Positions 25,721 to 34,701 of a DNA stretch of 64,000 nt are shown here, one piece after another. The notes beneath the pieces were generated by a model that made no database searches, was not told the origin of the DNA, and worked only from the letters and a program-made list of their open reading frames with translations. Source of the DNA: Oscillospiraceae bacterium (GTDB lineage Bacteria > Bacillota > Clostridia > Oscillospirales > CAG-272); the NCBI GenBank assembly GCA_015064385.1, contig SVSI01000004.1, forward strand, positions 1 through 64,000, in the 5' to 3' direction. Position 1 is the first letter of the stretch. Every line of letters begins with the position of its first letter. Made by a program: the position numbers and the translations under genes.

Positions 25721-25758
25721 ATATTGTTACATAATTAGTGTAACATAATGTTACACTA
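25709..25758 (+). promoter_or_regulatory. two palindromic operators over a putative promoter of the XRE gene
   Basis: Two perfect palindromes share the core GTAACA-N3-TGTTAC: site 1 at 25716-25730 and site 2 at 25740-25754, the latter extending to a 23-bp palindrome (25736-25758, arms AGTGTAACAT/ATGTTACACT). Their centres are 24 bp apart. Site 1 fills the spacer between a possible -35 TTGATA (25709-25714) and -10 TAATTA (25732-25737), and site 2 covers the expected transcription start. This is the layout of an autorepressed regulator gene; the XRE protein is the natural candidate. Confidence 0.7.
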
Positions 25759-25853
25759 GTGTCAATAGGAGAATTTTGAAAAATACGAAAAATATTTGGA
25801 TTTTTCGGTTTTTGCTACAAAATTCGATTTTTTGATAAAGGAGTAACAATATT

Positions 25854-26069
25854 ATGCAGAAAATGGTTGGTCTGAAACAAATTAGAAAGAAGAAAGGATA
25901 CAGTCAGCTTAAAGTTGCAATGGATCTAAACATCAGCAGGGAAGCCCTATCCTATTACGAAACAGGTAAGCGCAATCCGGATCTTGAAATGCTTATAGCT
26001 CTTTCCGATTATTTTCGCGTATCCATTGACTATTTAATTCGTGGCAAAGAATTTAAGTACGATAATTGA
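25854..26069 (+). CDS. small XRE-family (Cro/CI-type) transcriptional regulator
   Basis: A 71-residue single-domain helix-turn-helix protein: LKQIRKKKGYSQLKVAMDL, then ISREALSYYETGKRNPDLEML and a final SIDYLIRGK, all typical of XRE/SinR-like repressors. No second domain. AAAGGAG lies about ten bases before the ATG. Two palindromes upstream probably bind it. The gene is flanked by a gene remnant and by an ordinary promoter for the next gene, with no partner toxin visible. Confidence 0.88.
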   Translation: MQKMVGLKQIRKKKGYSQLKVAMDLNISREALSYYETGKRNPDLEMLIALSDYFRVSIDYLIRGKEFKYDN

Positions 26070-26080
26070 CACTCCCTCCC

Positions 26081-26109
26081 TTGACATCAAGTCGTGCTTG
26101 TGGTAAAAT
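26081..26109 (+). promoter_or_regulatory. sigma-A promoter of the GH43-like gene
   Basis: TTGACA (26081-26086) and TAAAAT (26104-26109) with a 17-base spacer, 31 bases before the start codon. Confidence 0.8.
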
Positions 26110-26139
26110 TTAGTGTATTCTTCTATAAAGGAGACGCTT

Positions 26140-27027
26140 ATGTTTGATTTTAACAAAATAAAATCTCCGATAATATTTGAAGGCAGCGATAAAACTGCCT
26201 ACCGGGACCCCGCAGTCTATTACGAGAACGGAAAGTTCTATCTTTTTTGCACGTACGTCGAGTGCTGTGAGGATGGTCCGTATCTCACGGTAGTCGAGTC
26301 TGTCTCGGACGATCTCGTTTCGTGGACTGCTCCGCGTGAGATAACGCCTCGGGACAGAGCTCTTAACTACTCAAGTCCGGGCAATATTATCAAATATAAT
26401 GGAGAATACATCCTTTGCCTTCAGACCTATTGCCGCGAAAACGGTGAGAAATACGGTAATGAGAATTGCCGTCTTTTCACAATGAAAAGCCGTGATCTTT
26501 TGTCTTGGGACGAGCCCCGGATAATAAAGGTCAAGGGCGATATTCCGACCGAAAATATGGGAAGAATGATAGATCCCTTTTTGGTGCAGGATATAAACGA
26601 GCCGGGAAAATGGTGGTGTCTGTATAAGCAGAACGGAGTTTCAATGTCCTACTCGTATGACCTTGAAAATTGGACCTTTCACTCAAAGACCGAAAGCGGC
26701 GAGAACGTGTGCGTTCTTGCAAAAGACGGGCAGTATCTGATACTCCACTCTCCGAAAAACGGAATCGGTGTTATGAAAACCGACGATTTTAAGAGTTTTG
26801 AGAAGTCCCCCGAGCTTATCACTCTCGGTCAGGACCTATGGGATTGGGCAAAGGGAAGAATTACCGCAGGATTTCTGCTTGATCTCACCGAAAACGCAGA
26901 ATACGGGAAATATCTGCTGTTTTTCCACGGCTCCGGACCCGAGGACGAGGAGACGATGTTCGACCATCACGCAAGTATCGGTCTTGCTTGGAGCGACGAC
27001 CTCGTATCGTGGGAGTGGTCAAAATAG
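26140..27027 (+). CDS. GH43/GH32-superfamily beta-propeller glycosidase-like protein
   Basis: A 295-residue, probably cytoplasmic five-bladed propeller protein. The N-terminal TAYRDPAVYYENGKFYLFC motif carries the Asp that acts as base in the GH43/GH32 clan. Repeated SDDLVSW-type strands mark the blades (VSDDLVSWTAP, KSRDLLSWDEP, WSDDLVSWEW). A candidate acid Glu is not assigned. The start at 26140 follows AAAGGAG; an ATG at 26113 precedes that site and is rejected. No signal peptide, so it would act on imported oligosaccharides. Substrate unknown. Confidence 0.7.
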   Translation: MFDFNKIKSPIIFEGSDKTAYRDPAVYYENGKFYLFCTYVECCEDGPYLTVVESVSDDLVSWTAPREITPRDRALNYSSPGNIIKYNGEYILCLQTYCRENGEKYGNENCRLFTMKSRDLLSWDEPRIIKVKGDIPTENMGRMIDPFLVQDINEPGKWWCLYKQNGVSMSYSYDLENWTFHSKTESGENVCVLAKDGQYLILHSPKNGIGVMKTDDFKSFEKSPELITLGQDLWDWAKGRITAGFLLDLTENAEYGKYLLFFHGSGPEDEETMFDHHASIGLAWSDDLVSWEWSK

Positions 27028-27055
27028 TTATATTTTAGTAAAGTTTTTGAAAGAG

Positions 27056-27134
27056 TCCGAGAAAACTTTTTTCAAAAAGTTGTCTCGGAAAAGTTTTTGG
27101 GAAAGTTTGAAACCCTTTTTTCAAAAAGGGTTTC
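27056..27134. repeat. paired hairpins of an intergenic repeat-like element
   Basis: Hairpin A (27056-27089) has outer arms TCCGAGA/TCTCGGA and inner arms AACTTTTT/AAAAAGTT. Hairpin B (27109-27134) is a perfect 12-bp stem GAAACCCTTTTT/AAAAAGGGTTTC with a two-base TC loop. Between them lies AAAAGTTTTTGGGAAAGTTT. No T tract follows hairpin B, so it is not a clean terminator. It ends 13 bases before the asparaginase start. Confidence 0.7.
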
Positions 27135-27147
27135 ATGAAAAAGTGAA

Positions 27148-28155
27148 ATGAATAAAATTTGCATAATTTATACGGGCGGTACTATCGGTATGACGCGTAC
27201 CGAAAAGGGATACGCCCCCCAAAAAGGATTTCTCGGTGAGATGCTCGAAAAGCTTCCCGAGCTGAGCGACAGCCGTATGCCAAAGTGGGATATGATAGAA
27301 ATGTCCCCGCTTCTCGACTCGTCCAATATGACGGTATATGAGTGGAACAAGATCGCAGAGAAAATATACGAAAATTACGGAAAGTACGACGGATTCGTAG
27401 TTCTTCACGGAACCGATACGATGGCATATACCGCGTCTGCGCTCTCCTTTATGCTTGAAAATCTCGATAAGCCGGTAGTGCTTACCGGATCTCAGATCCC
27501 GCTTTGCGAGATAAGAAGCGACGCAAGAGACAACCTTATATCCTCAATGCTGATCGCGGCAACGGGAAAGGTGCGCGAGGTCTGCCTCTATTTCGGCGGT
27601 AAGCTTATGAGAGGAAACCGTACCACCAAATATTCGGCGGACGGCTTCAGCGCCTTCAAATCTCCGAGCTATCCCTATCTTGCCGATTCGGGAATCGAGC
27701 TAAGATACAGCGAGGCACTTATGCGTACACCCGATAAGGGCGAGCTTTCAATAAGGAAGCTGAGTCCCGTACCTATCGGAGTAATAAAGGTTTTCCCGGG
27801 AATACAGTTCGACCTTTTTGAGTCGATAATGACAGAAAAATTAAAGGGTATCGTTATAGAGACCTTCGGTGCGGGAAATATCCCGGGTAGCGCGGACGCT
27901 CTTCTCCCTATAATAGAAAAGGCGTTCAAAAACGGTACGGTAATCGCCGTTTGCTCGCAGTGTCCGCAGGGTACGGTCTCTCTCGGCGCGTACGAGACGA
28001 GCAGTGCGCTTAAAGAAGCGGGTGCGATAAACGGATACGATCTCACCACCGAGGCGGCGGTAGCCAAGCTCTACTATCTGTTCTCGTGCGGATATGACAG
28101 TAAAAAAATCAAAGAAATGATGGAAACGGATCTTCGCGGCGAAATGAGCTGCTGA
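27148..28155 (+). CDS. ansA: type I L-asparaginase
   Basis: A 335-residue cytoplasmic L-asparaginase, hydrolysing asparagine to aspartate and ammonia. Both catalytic threonine motifs are present: YTGGTIGM at 8-15 and LHGTDTMAYTASAL near 90; VVLTGSQIP and the later QCPQGTVSLG also fit. No signal peptide, in keeping with type I. The ATG at 27148 has no convincing ribosome site and is preceded by a strong hairpin ending 13 bases upstream, so expression may depend on that structure. The M29 peptidase gene follows after 24 bases. Confidence 0.92.
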   Translation: MNKICIIYTGGTIGMTRTEKGYAPQKGFLGEMLEKLPELSDSRMPKWDMIEMSPLLDSSNMTVYEWNKIAEKIYENYGKYDGFVVLHGTDTMAYTASALSFMLENLDKPVVLTGSQIPLCEIRSDARDNLISSMLIAATGKVREVCLYFGGKLMRGNRTTKYSADGFSAFKSPSYPYLADSGIELRYSEALMRTPDKGELSIRKLSPVPIGVIKVFPGIQFDLFESIMTEKLKGIVIETFGAGNIPGSADALLPIIEKAFKNGTVIAVCSQCPQGTVSLGAYETSSALKEAGAINGYDLTTEAAVAKLYYLFSCGYDSKKIKEMMETDLRGEMSC

Positions 28156-28179
28156 GTCCGATAGAAAGGAAAACGTAAA

Positions 28180-29406
28180 ATGAAAAAATCAATTCTCAGA
28201 AAATACGCTCGCCTTATTGCAGTCAAAGGCGGAAGAGTACAGAAGGGACAGGACGTTATTATTGCTGCTTCGGTTGAAAATCCCGAGTTCGTAAAGATGG
28301 TCGTCGAGGAATGCTACCGCTGCGGAGCGAGACGCGTAGAGGTAGATTGGTCGTATCAGCCGATCACCAAGATCAATATGAAAAAATGCTCCGTAAAGAC
28401 TCTTTCTACCGTTGAAAAGTGGCAGGAGGAGAAGCTTAAATGGAAGGTCGAAAAGCTTCCCGTTCATATCTATCTTGAGTCGGACGATCCGGACGGACTT
28501 TGCGGAATAGATCAGAACAAGAACTCCAAAGCATCGCAGGCAAGATATAAGATAATCAAGCCGTACAGAGAGGCAATGGAAAATAAATATCAGTGGTGTA
28601 TCGCGGCAATTCCGGGCGCAGCTTGGGCGAAAAAGGTGTTCCCAAGCGAGACGAAGCGAAACGCGGTAGAGAAGCTCTGGGAGGCAATTTTGACGGCTTC
28701 GAGAGTAAACGAAGATCCGATAGCGGCTTGGGACGAGCATAACCGCGATCTTGACGCAAGATGCAAGTATCTTAACGGTCTCGGACTTGAAGCGCTTGAG
28801 CTTAAGGCGTCCAACGGTACAGATTTCCGTGTCGGTCTCATAGAGGATGCGCTCTTTATGGGCGGCTCGGAGGAGGCACTCGGCAGCGGCATCGAATTTA
28901 ACCCCAACATTCCGAGCGAGGAGGTATTCGTATCTCCCAAAAAGGGCGTAGCAGACGGCATCGTATATTCGTCAAAGCCCCTTTCTTACCGCGGCGAGCT
29001 TATCGAAAATTTCTCCGTACGATTTGAAAACGGTAAGGCAGTCGAGGTCAAGGCAGAGCGCGGCGAGGAGCTTCTCAAGGAGATGATCTCTATGGACGAA
29101 GGCGCGGCTTATCTCGGGGAGGTCGCTCTCGTTCCTTACGATAGTCCGATATGCAATACCGGAATACTTTTCTATAACACTCTCTTTGACGAGAACGCGG
29201 CTTGCCATCTCGCTCTCGGCGCGGGATTTACCAACGTGCTGAAGGACTACGATAAGTACACGGTTAAGGAATGCTACGAAAAGGGAATCAACGAGTCTAT
29301 GATCCACGTTGACTTTATGATCGGAACGGCAGACCTCTCGGTAGTCGGCATTACACGCGACGGAAAGAGAGTACAGATATTTGAAAACGGAAACTGGGCG
29401 TTTTAA
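28180..29406 (+). CDS. M29-family metal aminopeptidase
   Basis: A 408-residue aminopeptidase of the AmpS/PepS (M29) family. Probable ligands for the two metals are Glu247/248 (NIPSEEVF), Glu314 (YLGEVALV), His343 (ACHLALG), His376 and Asp378 (HVDFMIGT), all in the expected C-terminal half. Cytoplasmic, length normal. GAAAGGAAA lies before the ATG. With the asparaginase upstream it suggests use of peptides and amino acids, but the lyase and esterase genes downstream do not obviously share that role. Confidence 0.92.
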   Translation: MKKSILRKYARLIAVKGGRVQKGQDVIIAASVENPEFVKMVVEECYRCGARRVEVDWSYQPITKINMKKCSVKTLSTVEKWQEEKLKWKVEKLPVHIYLESDDPDGLCGIDQNKNSKASQARYKIIKPYREAMENKYQWCIAAIPGAAWAKKVFPSETKRNAVEKLWEAILTASRVNEDPIAAWDEHNRDLDARCKYLNGLGLEALELKASNGTDFRVGLIEDALFMGGSEEALGSGIEFNPNIPSEEVFVSPKKGVADGIVYSSKPLSYRGELIENFSVRFENGKAVEVKAERGEELLKEMISMDEGAAYLGEVALVPYDSPICNTGILFYNTLFDENAACHLALGAGFTNVLKDYDKYTVKECYEKGINESMIHVDFMIGTADLSVVGITRDGKRVQIFENGNWAF

Positions 29407-29423
29407 GATAAGGAAAATTTGAA

Positions 29424-31160
29424 ATGAATGACTACTCTTACGATAATTTAAAGAGAATACTTGAAACTGAGCGCGGTCGGAAACTTGTGGCGCAGATCAA
29501 AGAGGGGTATAGCGAGCTTTTTGAGGGAAAACCGATAGAGCGTCCAAGTTATGCTGATTTTATGCATATCTTTGACGAGGGCGGCGATACCCGTACCTGC
29601 GATCTTATCGATACTAAAAGAAAACTGCGCTTTTTCTGCCTTCAGATACTCTCGCTCGTTGATGATAAGTATATCTCCGACCTTGAGGAAATGATAGACG
29701 AATTTTGCTCGCAGTACACTTGGTTTTCTTCGTATCACGGAAGAGATAATAATAATCAAAGCTTCAATTACAACCAAATAGACCTTGATACCGCTTTTAT
29801 GAGTGCGTTGCTCAGCACCACCTACTGGATAATGTACGATAAGCTCAGATACGATATCAAAGTAAGAATACGCCGCGAGATAGAGCGCAGATTGATTATT
29901 CCTTTTGAAAATAACCCAACCTATTTCGGATTTGGTGGCGGGGAGAGGAGCAATTGGGTAGCAACTCAGACGTACGGTACGGGACTTGCCTATCTGTACG
30001 TATTTCCCGAGCGTCTTGAACTTGTAAAGGATCGGCTTTTTAATTCGCTTGATGCATATTTCAGCGGAATCTCAGACGATGGATACTGCACCGAAGGGCA
30101 CGGATATTGGGCGGCGGGATTTAACTCTGTTTCGTCGTTCCTTGATTCCTATGTGGATAAAACCAAAGAGGATATAACGAATATTACCAAATCGGAAAAG
30201 ATACTTAAAAGTGTAGCTTTCGGGCATAGCTCGATACTTAAATATGGCTACGGAATTCCTTTTTCCGATCATCAAGACACCGTCGAACAAAAGATCACGA
30301 AGTCGGTTGGACACACTTTGATTAAAAGAGTTTTTGGTGCTGCGTATAAAATGTACAGCGCATACGATGAGAGCGACCTTTTCACACGCGATGAAAACGG
30401 AAATCTTGTTACAAACGCGATAGTGCGCGGAGAAAACGGTTATCACCGCATTCTGTCAATTGATACCTTTGAAGAAGATAAAGAGGGTGGAATAGTTGAA
30501 AATAGTACGTACATATACCCGATAGGTGGCGCGTATATAGCAAACAGAGATAAATACTCATTTGCTGCAAAGGCAGGAAATAACGCCGAATGTCACAACC
30601 ACAACGACATTGGCAACTTCGCACTTTATGTAAACGGTAAACGCATTTTTCACGACGTGCGCTCGCATAAGTACGATGCCATTTATTTTGATGAGAAATA
30701 CCGATATACCGACGAGGTATTTGCCGCAAGCTCCTTCGGACACAGCGTGCCGATAATTGACGGCAAGAGACAGACGCAGGGCGCGAAATTCGCGGGTGAA
30801 ATAGTGGAAAGCTCTGACGATATCTTTGAGGTTAATATATCGGGCGCTTATGACCTTGATATAAGCACGCTTAAGGTAAGATATGAGCTTTCGGATGATC
30901 AGATAACTGTAAAGTACTTTATAAACGAGCCGACCTCGCATTCGCTGAAGCTTCGCTTCATTACCGTTGAAGAGCCGAGCATAGGAGCAGACGGCATGGT
31001 CGATATATGCGGAGTAAGCTTCAGAAGTGTTCAGAACCTGCCGCTAGAAATGAAAAAGGTAGAGTATCTTGCACATCACGTTGAGGGTATTGCATATACG
31101 CTTGAGTTTGACGCAGGAAGCGTTCAAAACGGCGAGTTTGAATTTGAAATAAAAATTTAA
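29424..31160 (+). CDS. heparinase II/III-like polysaccharide lyase family protein
   Basis: A 578-residue protein with an alpha/alpha-toroid N-terminal half and beta-sandwich C-terminal half, as in heparinase II/III, alginate and oligo-uronide lyases. Residues 388-400 (AECHNHNDIGNFA) give the HNHND motif that holds the metal/catalytic region at the start of the second domain. EGHGYW (224-229) and RSNWVATQTYG (175-185) fall in the toroid cleft where Asn/His/Tyr residues act. No signal peptide, so it would cleave imported uronic-acid oligosaccharides. Specificity unknown. It begins 17 bases after the M29 gene. Confidence 0.8.
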   Translation: MNDYSYDNLKRILETERGRKLVAQIKEGYSELFEGKPIERPSYADFMHIFDEGGDTRTCDLIDTKRKLRFFCLQILSLVDDKYISDLEEMIDEFCSQYTWFSSYHGRDNNNQSFNYNQIDLDTAFMSALLSTTYWIMYDKLRYDIKVRIRREIERRLIIPFENNPTYFGFGGGERSNWVATQTYGTGLAYLYVFPERLELVKDRLFNSLDAYFSGISDDGYCTEGHGYWAAGFNSVSSFLDSYVDKTKEDITNITKSEKILKSVAFGHSSILKYGYGIPFSDHQDTVEQKITKSVGHTLIKRVFGAAYKMYSAYDESDLFTRDENGNLVTNAIVRGENGYHRILSIDTFEEDKEGGIVENSTYIYPIGGAYIANRDKYSFAAKAGNNAECHNHNDIGNFALYVNGKRIFHDVRSHKYDAIYFDEKYRYTDEVFAASSFGHSVPIIDGKRQTQGAKFAGEIVESSDDIFEVNISGAYDLDISTLKVRYELSDDQITVKYFINEPTSHSLKLRFITVEEPSIGADGMVDICGVSFRSVQNLPLEMKKVEYLAHHVEGIAYTLEFDAGSVQNGEFEFEIKI

Positions 31161-31212
31161 GAAAGAACATCGAGGGTAAAAGCTCGAAGATGATTTTGAA
31201 AGGAATACGGCT

Positions 31213-31866
31213 ATGGATATTAAAGGAAAAAAGATCAACTTTCTCGGCGACAGTATAACCGAGGGAGCAAAAGTCGAGGATAAAAGCAATATTTATCATG
31301 CACGCCTCGCAAAAGAGTACGGTATTACCGCACGTAATTACGGAATAGGCGGAACTAGAATTTCAAGACAGAGCACACCCTCACAATATCCCGTGCACGA
31401 CAGAGATTTTATCCAAAGAGTAGATGAAATGGATAGCGATGCAGATATTATCGTCGTGTTCGGCGGAACTAACGATTTCGGTCACGGTGACGCTACCCTC
31501 GGTCAGATGACTGACAGAACGCCATATACCTTCTACGGTGCCTGCCATACGCTCTGCGAAAAGCTGATAGAAAAATATCCCGAGGCGCTTATCGTCTTTA
31601 TGACGCCTCTTCACAGATGTAATGAGGATAACCCTCGCGGCGACGGATATATGCCCGAGCGCGGAGTACTTAAGGAGTACGTTGAGATAATAAAAGAGGT
31701 AACCGAGTATTATTCGATACCTACGCTCGATCTTTGGTCGTGCAGCTCCATTCAGCCGAAAAATCCGATAATCAAAGAAAAATATTGCCCCGACGGACTT
31801 CACCCGAACGATGCGGGACACGCGATCATCGCAAGCCGCCTTGCCGGATTTTTAGCTTCACTTTAA
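31213..31866 (+). CDS. SGNH/GDSL-type esterase
   Basis: A 217-residue SGNH hydrolase. Block I is FLGDSITEG with Ser14, block II is NYGIGGTRIS (Gly), block III GGTNDFGHG with Asn87, and block V DGLHPNDAGH with Asp194 and His197: all four catalytic elements are intact. No signal peptide. It may remove acetyl or similar esters from sugars handled by the lyase and GH43-like proteins encoded upstream. GAAAGGAA precedes the start; a terminator follows the stop. Confidence 0.9.
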   Translation: MDIKGKKINFLGDSITEGAKVEDKSNIYHARLAKEYGITARNYGIGGTRISRQSTPSQYPVHDRDFIQRVDEMDSDADIIVVFGGTNDFGHGDATLGQMTDRTPYTFYGACHTLCEKLIEKYPEALIVFMTPLHRCNEDNPRGDGYMPERGVLKEYVEIIKEVTEYYSIPTLDLWSCSSIQPKNPIIKEKYCPDGLHPNDAGHAIIASRLAGFLASL

Positions 31867-31874
31867 TAAATAAA

Positions 31875-31905
31875 AAACGCAGACCTTCAGGTCTGCGTTT
31901 TGTTT
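31875..31905. terminator. bidirectional terminator
   Basis: Eleven-base-pair stem AAACGCAGACC/GGTCTGCGTTT with a TTCA loop and flanking A/T runs, between convergent SGNH and EamA genes. Confidence 0.88.
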
Positions 31906-31910
31906 TTTAC

Positions 31911-32822
31911 TTAAAAGCAAAGCAGGAACGTGGCGGCAATACCGAAGATAATGCCTATCCACTGCTTTGCGGTCAGCTTTTCTTTGAAAAGCAAAAGTCC
32001 CGCAAGTGTGGAAAGAATAAGATGCCCGCCGTTTATTATAGGGAAGAATACCGCGCTTTTCATAACTCCTACGAGATAGAGATTTATAATATTGTTGAGT
32101 GCGATAGCTATACCGACGACGAAAAGGAGTGCTCCGAGCAGAATTGCAGCTTTTTTCTTACTGCCGTTTTTTTGAGCGAAAATTGGCGGATCCTTTTTCA
32201 GCGATATAAGATAAAGGACAAAGGAAAAAAGTGTTGAGACAATAAATGCAATAAAGAGCATAAGTGAAAGCTCATCTGAGTGATCCGATTCCTGATGTAC
32301 CTTTTGAAGCAGTCCGACACCCGCTGTAAATATTGCCGCAAGAAAGGAAAAAACGAGCCACTTTACAGACGTCTTTTTGTTACGGTCATCCTCTTTCTTT
32401 TTGGTGGCAAGCACGATACATACCATCATAAACGCGATTCCTATCCACTGCGGGATCGAAGGTATCTCGCCGAAGAAGAGTCCCGATATGGCGGTTATTA
32501 CCGTGGAGGACGAGATTATTACGGTTGTATAGGACAAGGGTCCTATGCTGACAGCGGCAAGATTGAAGATGGCGGCGATAGCGGTAACGATACCGAAAAG
32601 AGCGCCGATAATAAGAGAATAAATAGAGCCGTCAAGCTTAAATCCCGAATACGCAAGGATAACGAGCGCACATATTGCGGAGGAAACCATATTGAATATC
32701 TGGTAGCCACGCTGCGTACTGCTAACGTTTTTGCTGAAAGAGTTTTTCGCAATGCCGACACCTAAACAGGATGCCATGGTTACGATAAGCAGGACTATAT
32801 GCGGAATTTTTGAAAGATCCAT
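31911..32822 (-). CDS. EamA/DMT-superfamily transporter
   Basis: A 303-residue inner-membrane protein with ten hydrophobic segments in two similar halves, as in EamA (drug/metabolite) transporters. The second half shows the typical LLFKEKLTAKQWIGIIFGI end, mirrored by FFGEIPSIPQWIGIAFMM in the first half. AAGGAG lies before the ATG. It is divergent from an AraC-type gene across 130 bases. Substrate, and import or export, cannot be stated. Confidence 0.88.
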   Translation of the reverse strand: MDLSKIPHIVLLIVTMASCLGVGIAKNSFSKNVSSTQRGYQIFNMVSSAICALVILAYSGFKLDGSIYSLIIGALFGIVTAIAAIFNLAAVSIGPLSYTTVIISSSTVITAISGLFFGEIPSIPQWIGIAFMMVCIVLATKKKEDDRNKKTSVKWLVFSFLAAIFTAGVGLLQKVHQESDHSDELSLMLFIAFIVSTLFSFVLYLISLKKDPPIFAQKNGSKKKAAILLGALLFVVGIAIALNNIINLYLVGVMKSAVFFPIINGGHLILSTLAGLLLFKEKLTAKQWIGIIFGIAATFLLCF

Positions 32823-32952
32823 TTTATTTTCTCCTTTTTCAAATAAGGTATTTACATTTTCAAAATATCGTGTATAATTATATCATAATGAAACTGCACA
32901 AAATATATAAAAATAACTTAAAAATAGTGTTTTTGTAGTCATTGAGGTGGAA

Positions 32953-33810
32953 ATGGAAGATAAATTATATGAACCGATGCCGATCGCGGTAATAAACGCG
33001 GACGATCTTATGTGCTACGAGATAAAATATTCTAATGGCTTTGTTAAAATTTGCGGCGCCGACAAAGTGGGCGCTCATATACATAGCTTTTGCGAAATAT
33101 ACGTAAACGTCAGCGGCAACGTCTCCTTTATGGTAGAAAATAACGTATATCCAATATCATCGGGAGATATTATAATAACAAGACCGAACGAGGTCCATCA
33201 CTGCGTTTATCACAGCGAGTGCCGACACGAGCATTACTGTGTCTGGATATCTATGTCGGGTGACTTTATGCAGGATATGTCGTCTGCCTTTTTTGACAGA
33301 AAAGCGGGAGAGGGAAATCTTATATCGATGAGTGACGAGGACAAGAAAAAGCTTTTTGACCATCTCAAAAAAATCCGTAATGAGGATGACGGTCGGGCGA
33401 CCAAAAGGGATGCGGAAAGTATGTCGCATTTCTTTGGCATTCTCGGGCTTATCGAAAAATACAAGGAAAAGACGCTTCCCGCAAAAGAGCTTCCCGAGAG
33501 AATGAAGAATATCCTCACCTATATCGAAAAGCGTTTTTACGACGCCTGCACGGTGGAGGATATTGCCAATGAATTTTTTATAAGCAGAAGCGCGCTTGTA
33601 AATATGTTCAAGAGATATATGAATCTTTCGCCGTCAAAATATATAGAGGCAAAAAAATTCTCATACGCAAAAAGTATGCTTGAAAAGGGAAATAGCGTTC
33701 AGGAGGTCTGTGATGCCTGCGGATTCTCCGACTGCTCTTATTTCATATCGGTGTTCAAAAGACGCTTCGGAGTGACACCGTACCAGTACGCTAAGAACGT
33801 CAAGAAATAG
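32953..33810 (+). CDS. AraC-family transcriptional regulator
   Basis: About 285 residues with an N-terminal cupin (KVGAHIHSFCEIYVNVSGN) and a C-terminal AraC DNA-binding region (CTVEDIANEFFISRSALVNMF, then DACGFSDCSYFISVFKRRF). The ATG at 32953 is five bases after GAGGTGG; a GTG six bases earlier overlaps that site. It may regulate the divergent EamA transporter or the sugar-lyase cluster at 26-32 kb. The effector is unknown. A terminator follows directly. Confidence 0.88.
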   Translation: MEDKLYEPMPIAVINADDLMCYEIKYSNGFVKICGADKVGAHIHSFCEIYVNVSGNVSFMVENNVYPISSGDIIITRPNEVHHCVYHSECRHEHYCVWISMSGDFMQDMSSAFFDRKAGEGNLISMSDEDKKKLFDHLKKIRNEDDGRATKRDAESMSHFFGILGLIEKYKEKTLPAKELPERMKNILTYIEKRFYDACTVEDIANEFFISRSALVNMFKRYMNLSPSKYIEAKKFSYAKSMLEKGNSVQEVCDACGFSDCSYFISVFKRRFGVTPYQYAKNVKK

Positions 33811-33816
33811 ATAATA

Positions 33817-33850
33817 AAAAGGACAGAGATTAGCGTCTCTGTCCTTTTGT
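33817..33850. terminator. bidirectional terminator
   Basis: AAAAGGACAGAGA/TCTCTGTCCTTTT stem of 13 pairs between the AraC gene and convergent spo0A. Confidence 0.88.
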
Positions 33851-33852
33851 TT

Positions 33853-34632
33853 TCAGGAAAATTTATTGGAAAGTCGGAGATTATCGGCAATCATTGCGAT
33901 AAACTCGCTGTTTGTCGGCTTTCCGCGGTTGTTTTGTATAGTATATCCGAAATATGCGTTCAGGGTATCAAGATCGCCTCTGTCCCAAGCAACCTCTATC
34001 GCGTGGCGGATGGCACGCTCGACTCTTGATGAGGTCGTCTGATACTGCTTTGCTACCGAAGGGTAGAGTATCTTGGTTACAGAGTTTATAATGTCGTTGT
34101 CGTTTATGGTCATAAGTATTGCGGTACGCAGATACTGATAACCCTTGATGTGCGCGGGAACTCCGATCTGATGTATCACCTTCGTGACCTGCGCCTCCAT
34201 ATCGTTTCCGAGTACGGTTCCTGCGCCGGACGGAGTTTTGGACGTGCGCTTTTTAGCCATTATGCGAAGGATGCGCTGGCTGAGACTCTGAAAGTCTATC
34301 GGCTTTAGGATGCAGTATTCCGCACCTGACTCACTTGCCTCGAAGAACATATTCTGATTATTTACTACCGAGGTTACGATAAAAGAGGGCGGCATGTCCG
34401 GTGAAAGATTCATCGCAAGTGCGCTCTTTATTATATGAACGCAGTCGAGGCGGGACATCCAGATGTCGAGAAGTACGATATCCGGACGAATACTCTCGAT
34501 CTTGTGAAGAGCATCCTCACCGTTGCACGCTTCGCTTATCTCGCGGTATCCGAGAGCCCAGAGTCCTTCCTTGCAGTTTCTTCGGAAATCTGCGCTCTCG
34601 TCGGCAATAAGTATTTTGATTTTTGATTCCAT
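33853..34632 (-). CDS. spo0A: sporulation master regulator Spo0A
   Basis: A 259-residue response regulator. The receiver domain has the acidic pocket Asp11/Glu12 and phosphorylation site Asp56 in VLLDIWMS. After a short linker the C-terminal effector carries the hallmark Spo0A DNA-recognition region, including [16 protein letters not shown] and [20 protein letters not shown]. This gene, with cotJ and gerW, makes spore formation credible. It is the last gene of a minus-strand block. The usual upstream neighbour spoIVB is absent; a small conserved protein stands there instead. Confidence 0.96.
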   Translation of the reverse strand: MESKIKILIADESADFRRNCKEGLWALGYREISEACNGEDALHKIESIRPDIVLLDIWMSRLDCVHIIKSALAMNLSPDMPPSFIVTSVVNNQNMFFEASESGAEYCILKPIDFQSLSQRILRIMAKKRTSKTPSGAGTVLGNDMEAQVTKVIHQIGVPAHIKGYQYLRTAILMTINDNDIINSVTKILYPSVAKQYQTTSSRVERAIRHAIEVAWDRGDLDTLNAYFGYTIQNNRGKPTNSEFIAMIADNLRLSNKFS

Positions 34633-34701
34633 GTCTTTTCACTCCCGTAAAGTTTTTTGTTTTGTGACAAATACATATTACCATATTTTGGAAATAAATG
34701 C

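Noticed and set aside
25854..26069. Toxin-antitoxin module around the XRE gene
   Set aside because: No toxin-like partner ORF on either side; the remnant upstream has no start and matches no toxin pattern I know.
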